64,000 nucleotides of DNA from Variovorax sp. EL159 (GTDB lineage: Bacteria; Pseudomonadota; Gammaproteobacteria; Burkholderiales; Burkholderiaceae_C), in the NCBI RefSeq assembly GCF_900100965.1, contig NZ_FMUJ01000002.1:369869-433868 (forward strand), given 5' to 3'. The number at the start of each line of letters is the position of its first letter. Within the stretch, counting starts at the first letter, position 1. Below are positions 9,589 through 18,453 of the stretch, one piece after another. The notes beneath the pieces are model-generated. The model had not been told where the DNA came from, did not search any database, and saw only the letters and a program-made list of their open reading frames with translations. The position numbers were made by a program, and so were the translations under genes.

Positions 9589-10080
9589 TCAGCGGTCGCC
9601 GGCGCGCGGCAGCTTCCAGCCGATGCCGGCATTGAGGCCCCAGTCGCTGCCGGTGGTGGCCACGGCCATGCCCCAGGCCATCCGGCCGTCTTCCGACAGT
9701 GCCTTGAAGCCGAGGCTGGTCGCGGTGTGGCTCTTGTAGGTGCCGACACCCAGGCCGATGGTTTTCTCGCCGGGGTGGAGCGTCGGCACGTAGGCGGCCG
9801 ACAAGGCCACGGCCATCGCCGTGCCGGAGTAGGCGATCCGCGTCACGTCGTTGACGTTGGCGCGCACCTGGTTCAGCTGGCCGACGTTGATCGCATCGTT
9901 CGGCAGCAGGCCCGGCGCCAGTTCGTTCGCGAAAGCGCTGGCCTGCAGGCCCGCCGCGGCGAGCGAAAGAACGGTCAGCGCACCGCACCGCGCCAGACGC
10001 GCCAGGCGTGCCGGCAACGCGGGCCGTCCGCGCTTGCCGTCGCCTGTCGCGCTGTCGCTGTGTGGAGTGACCATGTCCAT
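9589..10080 (-). CDS. Minimal YadA-like trimeric anchor protein
   Basis: 163 residues from the ATG at 10080 (an alternative ATG lies at 10074). A cleavable signal peptide is likely (ARLARCGALTVLSLAAAGLQASAFA). It is followed by only about 35 residues (NDAINVGQLNQVRANVNDV, a short stalk-like coil) and then a C-terminal YadA anchor (GTAMAVALSA, GEKTIGLGVGTYKSHTATSLGF, GLNAGIGWKL). YadA anchors form a trimeric 12-strand outer-membrane barrel that exports a passenger; here there is essentially no passenger. It follows flgN on the same strand, but a weak terminator lies between. No strong ribosome-binding site is visible. Confidence 0.8.
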   Translation of the reverse strand: MDMVTPHSDSATGDGKRGRPALPARLARLARCGALTVLSLAAAGLQASAFANELAPGLLPNDAINVGQLNQVRANVNDVTRIAYSGTAMAVALSAAYVPTLHPGEKTIGLGVGTYKSHTATSLGFKALSEDGRMAWGMAVATTGSDWGLNAGIGWKLPRAGDR

Positions 10081-10090
10081 GGGCTGAGGA

Positions 10091-10115
10091 AAAAAATGCG
10101 GTGAACCCGCTGGCA
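10091..10115 (-). terminator. Weak intrinsic terminator after flgN
   Basis: Read on the minus strand, a short stem GCGG/CCGC around GTTCA is followed by A and then seven T residues. It lies about 20 bases after the flgN stop. Only four base pairs are clear, so strength is doubtful, but the T-run is distinctive in this GC-rich DNA. Confidence 0.45.
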
Positions 10116-10131
10116 ACGTGAAGCCGGGCAA

Positions 10132-10587
10132 TCAGCCCGCGGCGAGGCGGGTGCCCGAGCCCACCTGCGTCTTGCGAACGCCGTCGGGCCCGTAGAAGAG
10201 TTGTGCGCTGGCCTGCAGGAAGTGCAGCGCCTGCTGCGTGAAATCGAGGTGCGCATAGACCATCGAGCCGTTGCGCATGTTGTGGCTGCGTGCCTCCACG
10301 GCCACCACCAGCAGGTCGGCCCAGGCCTTCTGCACGGCCGGGCCCCCGGCAGCCGCCGCGGCATCCGCGCCGGCACGGCCGGGCTCGAAGCCCAGGGCCA
10401 CCTGCAGGGCTTCGCGCTGCTGGTCGAGCTCGGCCATGCGGTCCAGCAGGTGGGTCTTCTGGCCGGCAATGGCGGCCAGGTCGTTGAAGGCGCCACCCGA
10501 CATCGCCTTGGCTTCCCGGTCCAGTACGGCGAGAAATTCCGCGATGCAGGACGCTTCCGTGCGCAGGTGGGCCAGCAGTGAATTCAT
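10132..10587 (-). CDS. flgN: FlgN-like export chaperone for hook-filament junction proteins
   Basis: 151 residues from the ATG at 10587, which has an AAGGGA ribosome-binding site. An open extension to 10653 has no such support. The protein is largely helical (MNSLLAHLRTEASCIAEFL..., LLDRMAELDQQREAL) and of FlgN length. FlgN chaperones FlgK and FlgL to the export apparatus in the cytoplasm. It follows flgM after 62 bases in the usual flgMN order. Sequence conservation is low in this family, so the call leans on size, helicity and position. Confidence 0.85.
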   Translation of the reverse strand: MNSLLAHLRTEASCIAEFLAVLDREAKAMSGGAFNDLAAIAGQKTHLLDRMAELDQQREALQVALGFEPGRAGADAAAAAGGPAVQKAWADLLVVAVEARSHNMRNGSMVYAHLDFTQQALHFLQASAQLFYGPDGVRKTQVGSGTRLAAG

Positions 10588-10649
10588 GGGAGTCCCTTCG
10601 TGCCCCGCACCGCGGTGCGGGCTGGCTGGGGGGCGGCCCGGCGCTGCGC

Positions 10650-10946
10650 TCATGCGCCACCCTTCGGATCGAGCAGATCGCGCACGCTGGCCAGCAGGCC
10701 GTCGGCGATGCGTTCGGGGCGGATCTCGTAGCGCCCGGCGCGGATGTCCTCGCGGATCGCCGCCACGCGCGCCGCATCGAAGTCGCTGCGGCCCACGGCG
10801 GTGGGCAGCGAATGCACGTGCGCGGAGGCCGATGCCGCCTCCTTCGGGCGCTCGACGGCCTCGGCGGCGGCCGGCGACGGGGCCGGGCCGGTCGCCGGCG
10901 TTCGGTGAAGGGGCGGGGCCGAGGGGGCGGGTGGATCGATTTTCAA
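10650..10946 (-). CDS. flgM: FlgM, anti-sigma-28 factor
   Basis: 98 residues. The N-terminal half is Pro/Ala rich and probably disordered, as in FlgM. The C-terminal helical half (RSDFDAARVAAIREDIRAGRYEIRPERIADGLL) is the typical sigma-28 binding part. It holds FliA inactive until the hook-basal body is complete and FlgM is exported. Its promoter is itself a sigma-28 site, giving the known feedback loop. fliA is not in this window. Confidence 0.95.
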   Translation of the reverse strand: MKIDPPAPSAPPLHRTPATGPAPSPAAAEAVERPKEAASASAHVHSLPTAVGRSDFDAARVAAIREDIRAGRYEIRPERIADGLLASVRDLLDPKGGA

Positions 10947-10971
10947 GGTGATTCCTCAGGGGCTGACCCGT

Positions 10972-10998
10972 ATATCGGCAGCGCGGGCAAGAACTTTA
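10972..10998 (-). promoter_or_regulatory. Sigma-28 (FliA) promoter of flgM-flgN
   Basis: On the minus strand TAAA (10995-10998), a 15-base spacer and GCCGATAT (10972-10979) match the FliA consensus (TAAA-N15-GCCGATAA) at all but the last base. It lies 26 bases upstream of the flgM start. Confidence 0.88.
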
Positions 10999-11039
10999 GG
11001 AATTGCGTGCACGAAGCTTCCGGAGGGGCGGGCGATGGC

Positions 11040-11768
11040 CTATTGCGTCAGCTGGATCTGTCCCTCTTCGTCGGCCACGCCGCTGATCAGCCGCCCGTCC
11101 AGCGTCTTGGCCTGCACCACGGCGCCGACCTTCGCGCCGCTCAGGGCCTTGCCCTCGGTGCTGATGACGAAACCCTGCCCCTGGGCCACCACCTTCACGG
11201 CCTGGCCCTGCTGGATGACGGTGACGCCGCGCACCAGCTCCTTGCGGATCGGTGCGCCCGGCGCGATGCGGTTGGCGCTCACCATGCCCACCAGCTCGGC
11301 GGCGCTGGTGATCACCGAGCGCGGCAGGCGCGTCAGGTCGCCAGTGCGTTCGGTGACGTCGCCGGCGCCCAGCGGGCGGCCGGTGTCGATCGCGTGCGTG
11401 GCCACGAAGTAGCTGCCTTCGACCGACACGCGCGCCTGCACGAAGCGCGTCCACGGCCGCTCCGTCTGGCAACGCACGCCCACCGAGATACGGCCCCACG
11501 GCGTGACGCCCGGCGGCAGGAAAACCTCGGGCGCCTCGCACTCGGGCAGCACCGCCGTTCCGCGTCCTTCGAGGCTGATCGTGACCTTGCCCGGCAAACC
11601 CGCGCTCTGCACTTGCAGGTACTTCTCGATGGCCGTTCCGGCCGTTCCGGCCGCTCCAGCTGCGTCGGCAGCCGGCGCCGCCGCGAACGCGCATGCCGGT
11701 CCCATGGCCGCGACGAGCGCGATCCACACGGTGCGCGGCAGTCGGGTCCAGGGCAGGAAGTGGTTCAT
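11040..11768 (-). CDS. flgA: FlgA, P-ring assembly chaperone
   Basis: 242 residues with an N-terminal signal peptide (TVWIALVAAMGPACAFA). The mature protein contains an SAF-type domain (VATHAIDTGRPLGAGDV...) and the C-terminal VIQQGQAVKVVAQGQGFVIS segment typical of FlgA. It works in the periplasm to help FlgI polymerise into the P ring. The gene diverges from flgB; the 220-base gap between them should hold both class II promoters. It lies upstream of flgM on the same strand. Confidence 0.94.
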   Translation of the reverse strand: MNHFLPWTRLPRTVWIALVAAMGPACAFAAAPAADAAGAAGTAGTAIEKYLQVQSAGLPGKVTISLEGRGTAVLPECEAPEVFLPPGVTPWGRISVGVRCQTERPWTRFVQARVSVEGSYFVATHAIDTGRPLGAGDVTERTGDLTRLPRSVITSAAELVGMVSANRIAPGAPIRKELVRGVTVIQQGQAVKVVAQGQGFVISTEGKALSGAKVGAVVQAKTLDGRLISGVADEEGQIQLTQ

Positions 11769-11988
11769 CGGATGCGAGAAAAGAGGGGCAAAAATTGCGT
11801 TGCGCCAGAAGGAAAAGACACAGTCCGGCGCTACGGAATTCTAGAAATTCGGCCTGCAATCGAAGGTGCGAGCAGCAGGCGAAAACCCCCTTTGTTCGGG
11901 CGATTGCAAACGCGCCGCATGCATAGACTTGCTTTCCATCGGTCGCCGCGCCCCGCGCATTGGCGACGCCTCAAGAGATGGAAAACAG
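11769..11988. promoter_or_regulatory. Divergent flgA / flgB control region
   Basis: A 220-base gap between two outward-facing flagellar genes. It includes a dyad GAATTC-TAG-AAATTC near 11837-11851 and TTGCAA followed by TAGACT near 11907-11934 as a weak promoter-like pair for flgB. No sigma-28 site and no convincing sigma-54 (-24/-12) site are seen, in line with FlhDC/sigma-70 class II control. An exact FlhDC box could not be assigned by eye. Confidence 0.45.
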
Positions 11989-12396
11989 ATGATCGACAAG
12001 CTGGATGCGGCGCTTCGCTTCAACCGCGAAGCCCTCAACCTCCGGGCAGAACGCCAGGAGGTGCTCGCGGCCAATATCGCCCATGCCGACACGCCCAACT
12101 ACAAGGCGCGCGACTTCGACTTCAGCAGCCGGCTGAACGAGGCCGTCGAGCGCGGGCGCGCGTCGCAGTCGGTGTCGCTGGCCACCACCTCGTCGCGCCA
12201 CCTGGCCGGTCAGGCGCAGGCCTCGTCCGACAAGGACCTGCTGTACCGCACGCCCCATCAATCGAGCATCGACGGCAACACCGTCGAGATGGATGTCGAG
12301 CGCATCGCCTTCGCCGACAACGCGCTGCGCTACGAGTCCAACCTCACCATCATCAACGCCAAGATCAAGTCGTTGCTGTCGGCGGTGCAGCAATAG
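11989..12396 (+). CDS. flgB: FlgB, proximal rod protein
   Basis: 135 residues from the ATG at 11989. The open frame reaches back to 11866, but homology begins at [12 protein letters not shown]. The rod signature [17 protein letters not shown] lies at about residue 29, and the C-terminal helix ([18 protein letters not shown]) packs in the axial D0 domain. It heads the flgBCDEFGHIJ operon, whose order matches the assembly order of rod and hook. Confidence 0.95.
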   Translation: MIDKLDAALRFNREALNLRAERQEVLAANIAHADTPNYKARDFDFSSRLNEAVERGRASQSVSLATTSSRHLAGQAQASSDKDLLYRTPHQSSIDGNTVEMDVERIAFADNALRYESNLTIINAKIKSLLSAVQQ

Positions 12397-12433
12397 CGGC
12401 CCGCCGCGCCACACGCGACAGCACGGAGCACGC

Positions 12434-12850
12434 ATGCCCATCACCAGCAATTCCATGAACATCTTCAATGTGGCGGGCTCCGCCATGACCGCGCAATCGC
12501 AGCGCATGAACGTGACCGCCAGCAACCTGGCCAACGCAGAGAGCGTGGCCGGCCCCGACGGCATGCCCTATCGCGCCAAGCAGGTGGTGTTCGAGGTGGC
12601 GTCGTCGGGCAACCGCGACATCGGCGGCGTGAGGGTGGCCGGCGTCATCGAAGACCCGTCGCCCGCCAAGCTGGTGTTCGACCCCAAGAGCCCGCACGCG
12701 AATGCCGAGGGCTATGTGGCCATGCCCAACGTCAACGTGGTCGAGGAGATGACCAACATGATCTCGGCCTCGCGCAGCTACCAGGCCAACGTCGAGGTGC
12801 TCAACACGGCCAAGACGCTGATGGTCAAGACGCTGACCATCGGCCAGTAA
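12434..12850 (+). CDS. flgC: FlgC, proximal rod protein
   Basis: 138 residues from the ATG at 12434; [11 protein letters not shown] seven residues later could also start it. The N-terminal helix with [10 protein letters not shown] and the C-terminal helix with [15 protein letters not shown] show the FlgBC axial-protein plan. The motif PNVNVVEEM is characteristic of FlgC. It follows flgB after 37 bases. Confidence 0.95.
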   Translation: MPITSNSMNIFNVAGSAMTAQSQRMNVTASNLANAESVAGPDGMPYRAKQVVFEVASSGNRDIGGVRVAGVIEDPSPAKLVFDPKSPHANAEGYVAMPNVNVVEEMTNMISASRSYQANVEVLNTAKTLMVKTLTIGQ

Positions 12851-12879
12851 ACCCATCTCCAGACACACAGCAACACGCC

Positions 12880-13566
12880 ATGGCCATCTCCGACACCTCT
12901 TCCATCAGCGGGCAGAACGCCACGACCGCGACGAACAACAGCAACAACGTCTCGAACGCGGACAGCGAGCAGCGCTTTCTCAAGCTGCTGGTCACGCAGC
13001 TGAACAACCAGGACCCGCTCAACCCGATGCAGAACGCCGAGCTGACCTCGCAGCTGGCGCAGATGAGCACCGTGAGCGGCATCGAGAAGCTCAACACCAC
13101 GCTGGCGGGCCTGGTGAACCAGACCGGTTCCAACCAGGTGCTGCAGGCCGCATCGCTGATTGGCTACAACGTGCTGTCGCCTGGCGACGTGCTCACCACC
13201 AAGAAGCCCGAAGACGGCAAGGACACGGCCACGCAGGCCTTTGCCGTGCAGCTGCCCGGCACGGCCGCGGACGTCCAGATCAAGATCGTCGATGCCACCG
13301 GCAAGGTGGTGTGCACCATCGACGCCGGCTCCATGAAGGAAGGCGTCAACGCCGTCACCTGGGACGGCAAGGACGACACCGGCGCCGTGGTGCCCGTGGG
13401 TGCCTACCGCTTCACCGTCGAAGCCAGCAACGGCGGCGTGGCCGTCAAGTCCACCGCACTGACTTTCTCGCAAGTGGCGGCCGTCAAGCAGGGCGCCACG
13501 GGCGTCACGCTCGAGCTGGCCTCGGGCGCCAGCATCGGCCTGGCCGACGTGCGCCTGTTCCTCTGA
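12880..13566 (+). CDS. flgD: FlgD, hook-cap / scaffolding protein
   Basis: 228 residues. The N-terminal conserved block FLKLLVTQLNNQDPLNPMQNAE is the FlgD signature. The C-terminal half has the FlgD Ig-like/Tudor-like domains (VTWDGKDDTGAVVPVGAYRF). FlgD caps the growing hook and is later replaced by FlgK. Between flgC and flgE, as in other proteobacteria. Confidence 0.96.
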   Translation: MAISDTSSISGQNATTATNNSNNVSNADSEQRFLKLLVTQLNNQDPLNPMQNAELTSQLAQMSTVSGIEKLNTTLAGLVNQTGSNQVLQAASLIGYNVLSPGDVLTTKKPEDGKDTATQAFAVQLPGTAADVQIKIVDATGKVVCTIDAGSMKEGVNAVTWDGKDDTGAVVPVGAYRFTVEASNGGVAVKSTALTFSQVAAVKQGATGVTLELASGASIGLADVRLFL

Positions 13567-13661
13567 GTCTCCGAGATGTCCTGCGCGCAAGTGGTTTTTG
13601 CAGCCGTCGCGCGGCAGGTCTTTTATCCATCGCATCGAACGCATTGAAGTAAGGATCCATC

Positions 13662-14879
13662 ATGAGTTTTTCCCAGGGCATCAGCGGTCTCGGCGTGGCC
13701 GCGGCAAACCTCGACGTCATCGGCAACAACATCGCCAACTCGGGCACGGTGGGCTTCAAGTCCGCCGCCGCGACCTTCCAGGACGTGTACGCCGGCTCGC
13801 GCGTCGGCCTGGGCGCCTCGGTGTCGGGCGTGACGCAGAACTTCACGCAGGGCGTGACGCAGTCGAGCAGCCGCCCCCTGGACGTGGCCATCCTGAACGG
13901 CGACGGCTTCTATCGCCTGAGCAGCCCCAGCGGCGAAGTCATGTACTCGCGCAACGGCCAGTTCACGCGCGACAAGGACGGCTACATCGTCAACGCCTCG
14001 GGCCTGCGCCTGACGGGCTATGGCGTCAACGCCAGCGGTGGCATCAACGGCGGCACGCCGTCGCCGATCCAGATCCAGACCGCGTCGATGACGCCCAACC
14101 CGACCGGCAACGTCAACGCCGTGTTCAACCTTGACGCGCGCAGCACGGTGCCCACCAAGACGCCTTTCGCGGCCGGCGACTCCGCCACCTTCAACTACTC
14201 GAACGCCATCGGCCCGGTCTACGACTCGCTGGGCAATCCGCACGACGTGGCCGTCTACTTCGTGAAGACCGCCGCCAATACCTGGAACGTGTACGGCACC
14301 TCCGACGGCGCACCGCTCAACGCCGGCGCGCCCTTGCTCACCGGCATGACCTTCGACACCAAGGGCGTGATGACCGCGCCGGCGGGCGGCTCGCTGAACA
14401 TCGGCCCGATCAACTTCGGCAACGGCTCGGCAGCGCTGAGCGCCAAGGTCGACCTGACGGGCACCACCCAGTTCGGCGCCACCAACGGCATGACCAAGCT
14501 GAGCCAGGACGGCTACAAGTCCGGCGAGCTGACCTCGTTCTCGATCAACCCCGACGGCACCATCACCGGCAAGTTCTCCAACGAACAGACCAAGCTGATG
14601 GGGCAGATCGTGCTGTCCTCCTTCGCCAACCCCAACGGCCTGGAGCCCAAGGGCAACAACGTGTGGGCCGAGACGCTGGCCTCGGGCAACGCGCTCACCG
14701 GCACGCCGGGCGAGGGCACCAAGATGGGCTCGCTGGCTTCCGGCGCGCTGGAGTCGTCCAACGTCGACCTGACCTCCGAGCTGGTCAACCTGATCGTCGC
14801 GCAGCGCAACTACCAGGCCAATGCGCAGACCGTGAAGACGCAGGACCAGGTCATGCAGACGCTGATGAACATCCGCTGA
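13662..14879 (+). CDS. flgE: FlgE, hook protein
   Basis: 405 residues, typical for a proteobacterial hook protein. The N-terminal D0 helix contains NNIANSGTVGFK, and the C-terminal helix LVNLIVAQRNYQANAQTVKTQDQ matches the FlgE/FlgG family. The middle part is the variable D1/D2 region rich in Gly, Ser and Thr. A good ribosome-binding site (TAAGGA) precedes the ATG. The 95-base gap to flgD holds no obvious promoter. Confidence 0.96.
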   Translation: MSFSQGISGLGVAAANLDVIGNNIANSGTVGFKSAAATFQDVYAGSRVGLGASVSGVTQNFTQGVTQSSSRPLDVAILNGDGFYRLSSPSGEVMYSRNGQFTRDKDGYIVNASGLRLTGYGVNASGGINGGTPSPIQIQTASMTPNPTGNVNAVFNLDARSTVPTKTPFAAGDSATFNYSNAIGPVYDSLGNPHDVAVYFVKTAANTWNVYGTSDGAPLNAGAPLLTGMTFDTKGVMTAPAGGSLNIGPINFGNGSAALSAKVDLTGTTQFGATNGMTKLSQDGYKSGELTSFSINPDGTITGKFSNEQTKLMGQIVLSSFANPNGLEPKGNNVWAETLASGNALTGTPGEGTKMGSLASGALESSNVDLTSELVNLIVAQRNYQANAQTVKTQDQVMQTLMNIR

Positions 14880-14925
14880 CGCGGCCTTTCTCTCTCTGCA
14901 CGACTGAACAGATCAGGAGCACCCA

Positions 14926-15672
14926 GTGGATCGAATGTTGTATGTCGCCATGAGCGGCGCCAAGCAGGCCATGGAACAGCAGGCCTCGGTTGCCAACAAC
15001 ATGGCGAACGTCTCGACGCCGGGCTTCCGCGCGCAGATCGCCAACTTCCGCGCGGTGCCCGTGGCGGGCCAGGAAGCGCCCACGCGCGCCTTCGTGGCCG
15101 CCACCACGCCCGGCGCCGACTTCACGCACGGCCCGCTCACCGAGACCGGCCGCGCGCTCGACGTCGCCGTGAGCGGCGAGGGCTGGCTGGTGGTGCAGAC
15201 CGCCGATGGCGGCGAGGCCTACACCCGCGTCGGCAACCTGCAGATCGGCGCCGACGGCCAGCTCACCACCATGGGCGGACGCCAGGTGGTGGGCGACAAC
15301 GGCGCGCTGACCGTGCCGCCCGGCTCCGCCGTGACCATTGCCACCAACGGGCTGGTGGGTTCGCGCGATGCAGCATCGACCACGCTCACCGGCATTGCCG
15401 AAGTCGGCCGCCTCAAGCTGGTCAACCCGCCGACCACCGACCTGGTGCGCGGCGACGACGGCCTGTTCCGCATGCGCGAAGGCCTGCCGCCCGCCGAGGC
15501 CGACGAGGCCGTCACGCTGGTCACCGGCGTGGTCGAGGGCAGCAACGTCAATCCGGTCGAGGCCATGGTGGCCATGATCGCCAACGCGCGCAGCTTCGAG
15601 ATGCAGATGAAGTCGCTGCAGACCGCCGACATCAACGCGCAGGCGGCCAACAAGCTGCTGGCGTACGGCTGA
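14926..15672 (+). CDS. flgF: FlgF, proximal rod protein
   Basis: 248 residues starting at a GTG (14926) with CAGGAG eight bases upstream; translation reads [14 protein letters not shown]. The N-terminal [12 protein letters not shown] segment and C-terminal [19 protein letters not shown] are the family's axial helices. The shorter length than FlgE and the place before flgG fit FlgF. Confidence 0.95.
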   Translation: MDRMLYVAMSGAKQAMEQQASVANNMANVSTPGFRAQIANFRAVPVAGQEAPTRAFVAATTPGADFTHGPLTETGRALDVAVSGEGWLVVQTADGGEAYTRVGNLQIGADGQLTTMGGRQVVGDNGALTVPPGSAVTIATNGLVGSRDAASTTLTGIAEVGRLKLVNPPTTDLVRGDDGLFRMREGLPPAEADEAVTLVTGVVEGSNVNPVEAMVAMIANARSFEMQMKSLQTADINAQAANKLLAYG

Positions 15673-15739
15673 GCCGCGGCCCACCCGGCACGACACGTCC
15701 CGGCATACGCCGCAACACACCCGCAGGACTCTCAAAGAA

Positions 15740-16522
15740 ATGATTCGCTCCCTCTACATCGCCAAGACCGGCCTCGACGCGCAGCAGACGCAGCTCGACG
15801 TGGTCTCCAACAACCTGGCCAACGTCGGCACCACCGGCTTCAAGCGCAGCCGTGCCGTGTTCGAAGACCTGGTCTACCAGAACCTGCGGCAGGTCGGCGG
15901 CCAGAGCTCCGACCAGACCCGCCTGCCTTCGGGCCTGCAAGTGGGCACCGGCGTGCACGTGGTCGCCACCGAGCGCATCCACTCGCAAGGCAACCTCACC
16001 AAGACCGACAAGCCCACCGACGTGGCCATCAACGGCAGCGGCTTCTTCCAGGTGCTGATGCCCGATGGCACCACCTCGTACACGCGCGATGGTTCGTTCC
16101 AGACCGACCGCGACGGCCAGCTGGTCACGGCCAGCGGCTTCCCGGTGCAGCCGGCCATCACCATTCCGCCGAACGCCACCAGCATCACCGTGGGCCGCGA
16201 CGGCATCGTGTCGGTCGTGCAGGCCGGCGGTACCAACACCGTGCAGATCGGCCAGCTTCAGCTCGCGACCTTCGTCAACCCGACGGGCCTGCAGAGCAAG
16301 GGCGAGAACCTCTATGCCGAGACCGATGCCTCCGGTGCGCCCAACCAGGTGAACCCCGGCGTCGACGGCGCCGGCGTGCTGAGCCAGGGCTACGTCGAAG
16401 CATCGAACGTCAACGTGGTGGAAGAGCTGGTCAACATGATCGCGACCCAGCGCTCGTACGAAATCAACAGCAAGGCCGTGCAGACCTCCGACCAGATGCT
16501 GCAGCGCCTGGCCCAGCTGTGA
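15740..16522 (+). CDS. flgG: FlgG, distal rod protein
   Basis: 260 residues, exactly the usual FlgG length. N-terminal [18 protein letters not shown] and [22 protein letters not shown], including the FlgG-specific rod stretch, and C-terminal [21 protein letters not shown] are all present. Its stop TGA (16520-16522) overlaps the flgH start. Confidence 0.97.
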   Translation: MIRSLYIAKTGLDAQQTQLDVVSNNLANVGTTGFKRSRAVFEDLVYQNLRQVGGQSSDQTRLPSGLQVGTGVHVVATERIHSQGNLTKTDKPTDVAINGSGFFQVLMPDGTTSYTRDGSFQTDRDGQLVTASGFPVQPAITIPPNATSITVGRDGIVSVVQAGGTNTVQIGQLQLATFVNPTGLQSKGENLYAETDASGAPNQVNPGVDGAGVLSQGYVEASNVNVVEELVNMIATQRSYEINSKAVQTSDQMLQRLAQL

Positions 16523-17232
16523 TGCAGGGTGCGCGTCTTCTTCATCGCCGCGGTGCCTTCTTGAGGGCGCTGCTGATGGGGCTTGCCACCGTGCTGGCCG
16601 CCGGCTGCGCGCAGGTGCCGCGCGAGCCGCTGGTGCACCAGCCGATGACGGCGCGCGCCGATTCCTATGCCGCCAACCAGGTGCGGCGCGCACCCGGCGC
16701 GATCTTCCAGGACGGGCCCGGCGCCAATGCGCTGTTCGAGGACCGCCGTCCGCGCAACGTGGGCGACATCCTCACCATCGTCATCAGCGAGAAGGTCAAC
16801 GCGACCAAGAATTCCGGCGCCAATGCCAGCCGCAGCGGTGGCACCACCGGCGTGTTCGCGGGCATTCCGAAGCTGCTGGGCGGCCTGCTCGACGGGCAGG
16901 ACACCAAGCTGTCGGGCACCAACACGCTCAACGCCAAGGGCGGCGCCAATGCCAACAACACCTTCAACGGCGTGATCACTGTCACGGTGACCGACGTGAT
17001 GGGCAACGGCAACCTGCTGGTGAGCGGCGAGAAGCAGATGGGCATCAACCAGGGCACCGAGTTCATCCGCTTCTCGGGCGTGGTGAACCCGCGCACCGTG
17101 TCGGGCAACAACACCGTGCCTTCGACGCTGGTGGCCGATGCGCGCATCGAGTACTCGGCCAAGGGCTACATCGACGAGGCGCAGAACATGGGCTGGATGC
17201 AGCGCTTCTTCCTGAACGTGATGCCATTCTGA
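16522..17232 (+). CDS. flgH: FlgH, L-ring lipoprotein
   Basis: 236 residues from the ATG at 16522; a GTG one codon earlier is also possible. The signal peptide ends in a lipobox, VLAAGC at about residue 32, so the mature protein is lipidated in the outer membrane. The conserved [19 protein letters not shown] and [14 protein letters not shown] segments are FlgH landmarks. It overlaps the flgG stop by one base (TGATG). Confidence 0.96.
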   Translation: MQGARLLHRRGAFLRALLMGLATVLAAGCAQVPREPLVHQPMTARADSYAANQVRRAPGAIFQDGPGANALFEDRRPRNVGDILTIVISEKVNATKNSGANASRSGGTTGVFAGIPKLLGGLLDGQDTKLSGTNTLNAKGGANANNTFNGVITVTVTDVMGNGNLLVSGEKQMGINQGTEFIRFSGVVNPRTVSGNNTVPSTLVADARIEYSAKGYIDEAQNMGWMQRFFLNVMPF

Positions 17233-17234
17233 AT

Positions 17235-18443
17235 ATGACTTACCCCCAGGCTTCGCGCACTTCGTGTCGCTACTCCCACCCCCTTGCAGGGGGCGATGCC
17301 TGCGGCCCGGCCCAGCCGGTTCCGCGGCATTCCACGAATTCTTCGGCTCGCTTGCGCATCGCCGTGGCCCTTGTTTGCGCCGCTGCGTTCTTCACGCCTG
17401 TGCATGCGGAGCGGCTCAAGGAGCTGGCGAACATCCAGGGCGTGCGCGACAACCCGCTGATCGGCTACGGCCTGATGGTCGGCTTGGACGGCACGGGCGA
17501 CCAGACCATGCAGACGCCCTTCACCACGCAGAGCCTGAACAACATGCTGCAGCAGCTGGGCATCACGATTCCGCAGGGCGTGAACATGCAGCTGAAGAAC
17601 GTGGCGGCCGTCATGGTGACGGCCACGCTGCCTTCATTCGCGCGGCCGGGGCAGAACATCGACGTCACGGTATCGTCGATGGGCAATGCCAAGAGCCTGC
17701 GCGGCGGCACGCTGCTGATGACGCCGCTGAAGGGCGTCGATGGCGCGACCTACGCGGTGGCGCAGGGCAACATGGTGGTGGGCGGTGCGGGTGCCGCGGC
17801 CAATGGCAGCAAGGTGCAGGTCAACCAGCTCAGCTCGGGGCGCATTCCCGCCGGGGCGCTGGTGGAGCGCACGGTCGAGGCCCCGGTGGGGGCCGAAGGC
17901 TCGTTCACCATCGAACTCAACCGCTCCGACTTCGGTACCGCGCAGCGCGCCATGGACGCCATCAACCGGCAGTTCGGCCCCGGCACGGCCGAGGCGATGG
18001 ACGCCCGCGTGATCCGCGTGCAGGCACCCGAGCCGCAACAGCGCGTGGGCTTTCTCGCACGGCTGCAAGACCTGGAGATCACGCCGACGCAGGCCGGCGC
18101 GCGCGTGGTGGTCAATGCGCGCACGGGCTCGGTCGTCATGAACCAGGCGGTGCGCGTGAAGGACTGCGCCGTGGCGCACGGCAACCTGTCGGTGGTCATC
18201 AACACCGAGCCGGTGATCAGCCAGCCGGGTGCGCTCTCGGGCGGCAGCACGGTGGTGGCGCAGACCTCGCAGATCTCGGTCAACCAGGGCGGCGGCGCCA
18301 TCCAGATGGTGCGCGGCGGTGCGTCGCTCTCCGATGTGGTCAAGGGCCTGAACAGCCTGGGCGCGAACCCGCAAGACCTCGTGTCGATCCTGCAGGCCAT
18401 GAAGTCGGCCGGCGCGCTGAGCGCCGAGCTCGAGATCATCTGA
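17235..18443 (+). CDS. flgI: FlgI, P-ring protein (start codon uncertain)
   Basis: 402 residues if read from the ATG at 17235, two bases after the flgH stop. The family norm is about 365-370, and the signal peptide ([19 protein letters not shown], then ERLKEL) sits internally at about residues 40-58. The first 39 codons lie mostly in a palindromic repeat and do not look like protein. A TTG at 17352 would give 363 residues with a normal signal peptide, though it has no ribosome-binding site. FlgI conserved segments ([42 protein letters not shown]) are intact. Confidence 0.93.
   Translation: MTYPQASRTSCRYSHPLAGGDACGPAQPVPRHSTNSSARLRIAVALVCAAAFFTPVHAERLKELANIQGVRDNPLIGYGLMVGLDGTGDQTMQTPFTTQSLNNMLQQLGITIPQGVNMQLKNVAAVMVTATLPSFARPGQNIDVTVSSMGNAKSLRGGTLLMTPLKGVDGATYAVAQGNMVVGGAGAAANGSKVQVNQLSSGRIPAGALVERTVEAPVGAEGSFTIELNRSDFGTAQRAMDAINRQFGPGTAEAMDARVIRVQAPEPQQRVGFLARLQDLEITPTQAGARVVVNARTGSVVMNQAVRVKDCAVAHGNLSVVINTEPVISQPGALSGGSTVVAQTSQISVNQGGGAIQMVRGGASLSDVVKGLNSLGANPQDLVSILQAMKSAGALSAELEII
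17243..17330. repeat. REP-like palindromic repeat at the 5' end of flgI
   Basis: CCCCC/GGGGG (17279-17283 with 17289-17293) forms one hairpin. A longer imperfect hairpin follows: ATGCC, GCGG and CCGGC at 17296-17311 pair with GCCGG, CCGC and GGCAT at 17315-17330. Similar elements are, to my memory, dispersed in Variovorax/Acidovorax genomes. It lies between the flgH stop and the flgI signal peptide. Confidence 0.7.
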
Positions 18444-18453
18444 GGCCGCCGCC

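Noticed and set aside
11769..11988. Sigma-54 promoter for the flg operons
   Set aside because: No GG-N10-GC type -24/-12 element was found, and the locus has flhDC rather than a FleQ/FlrA-type activator.
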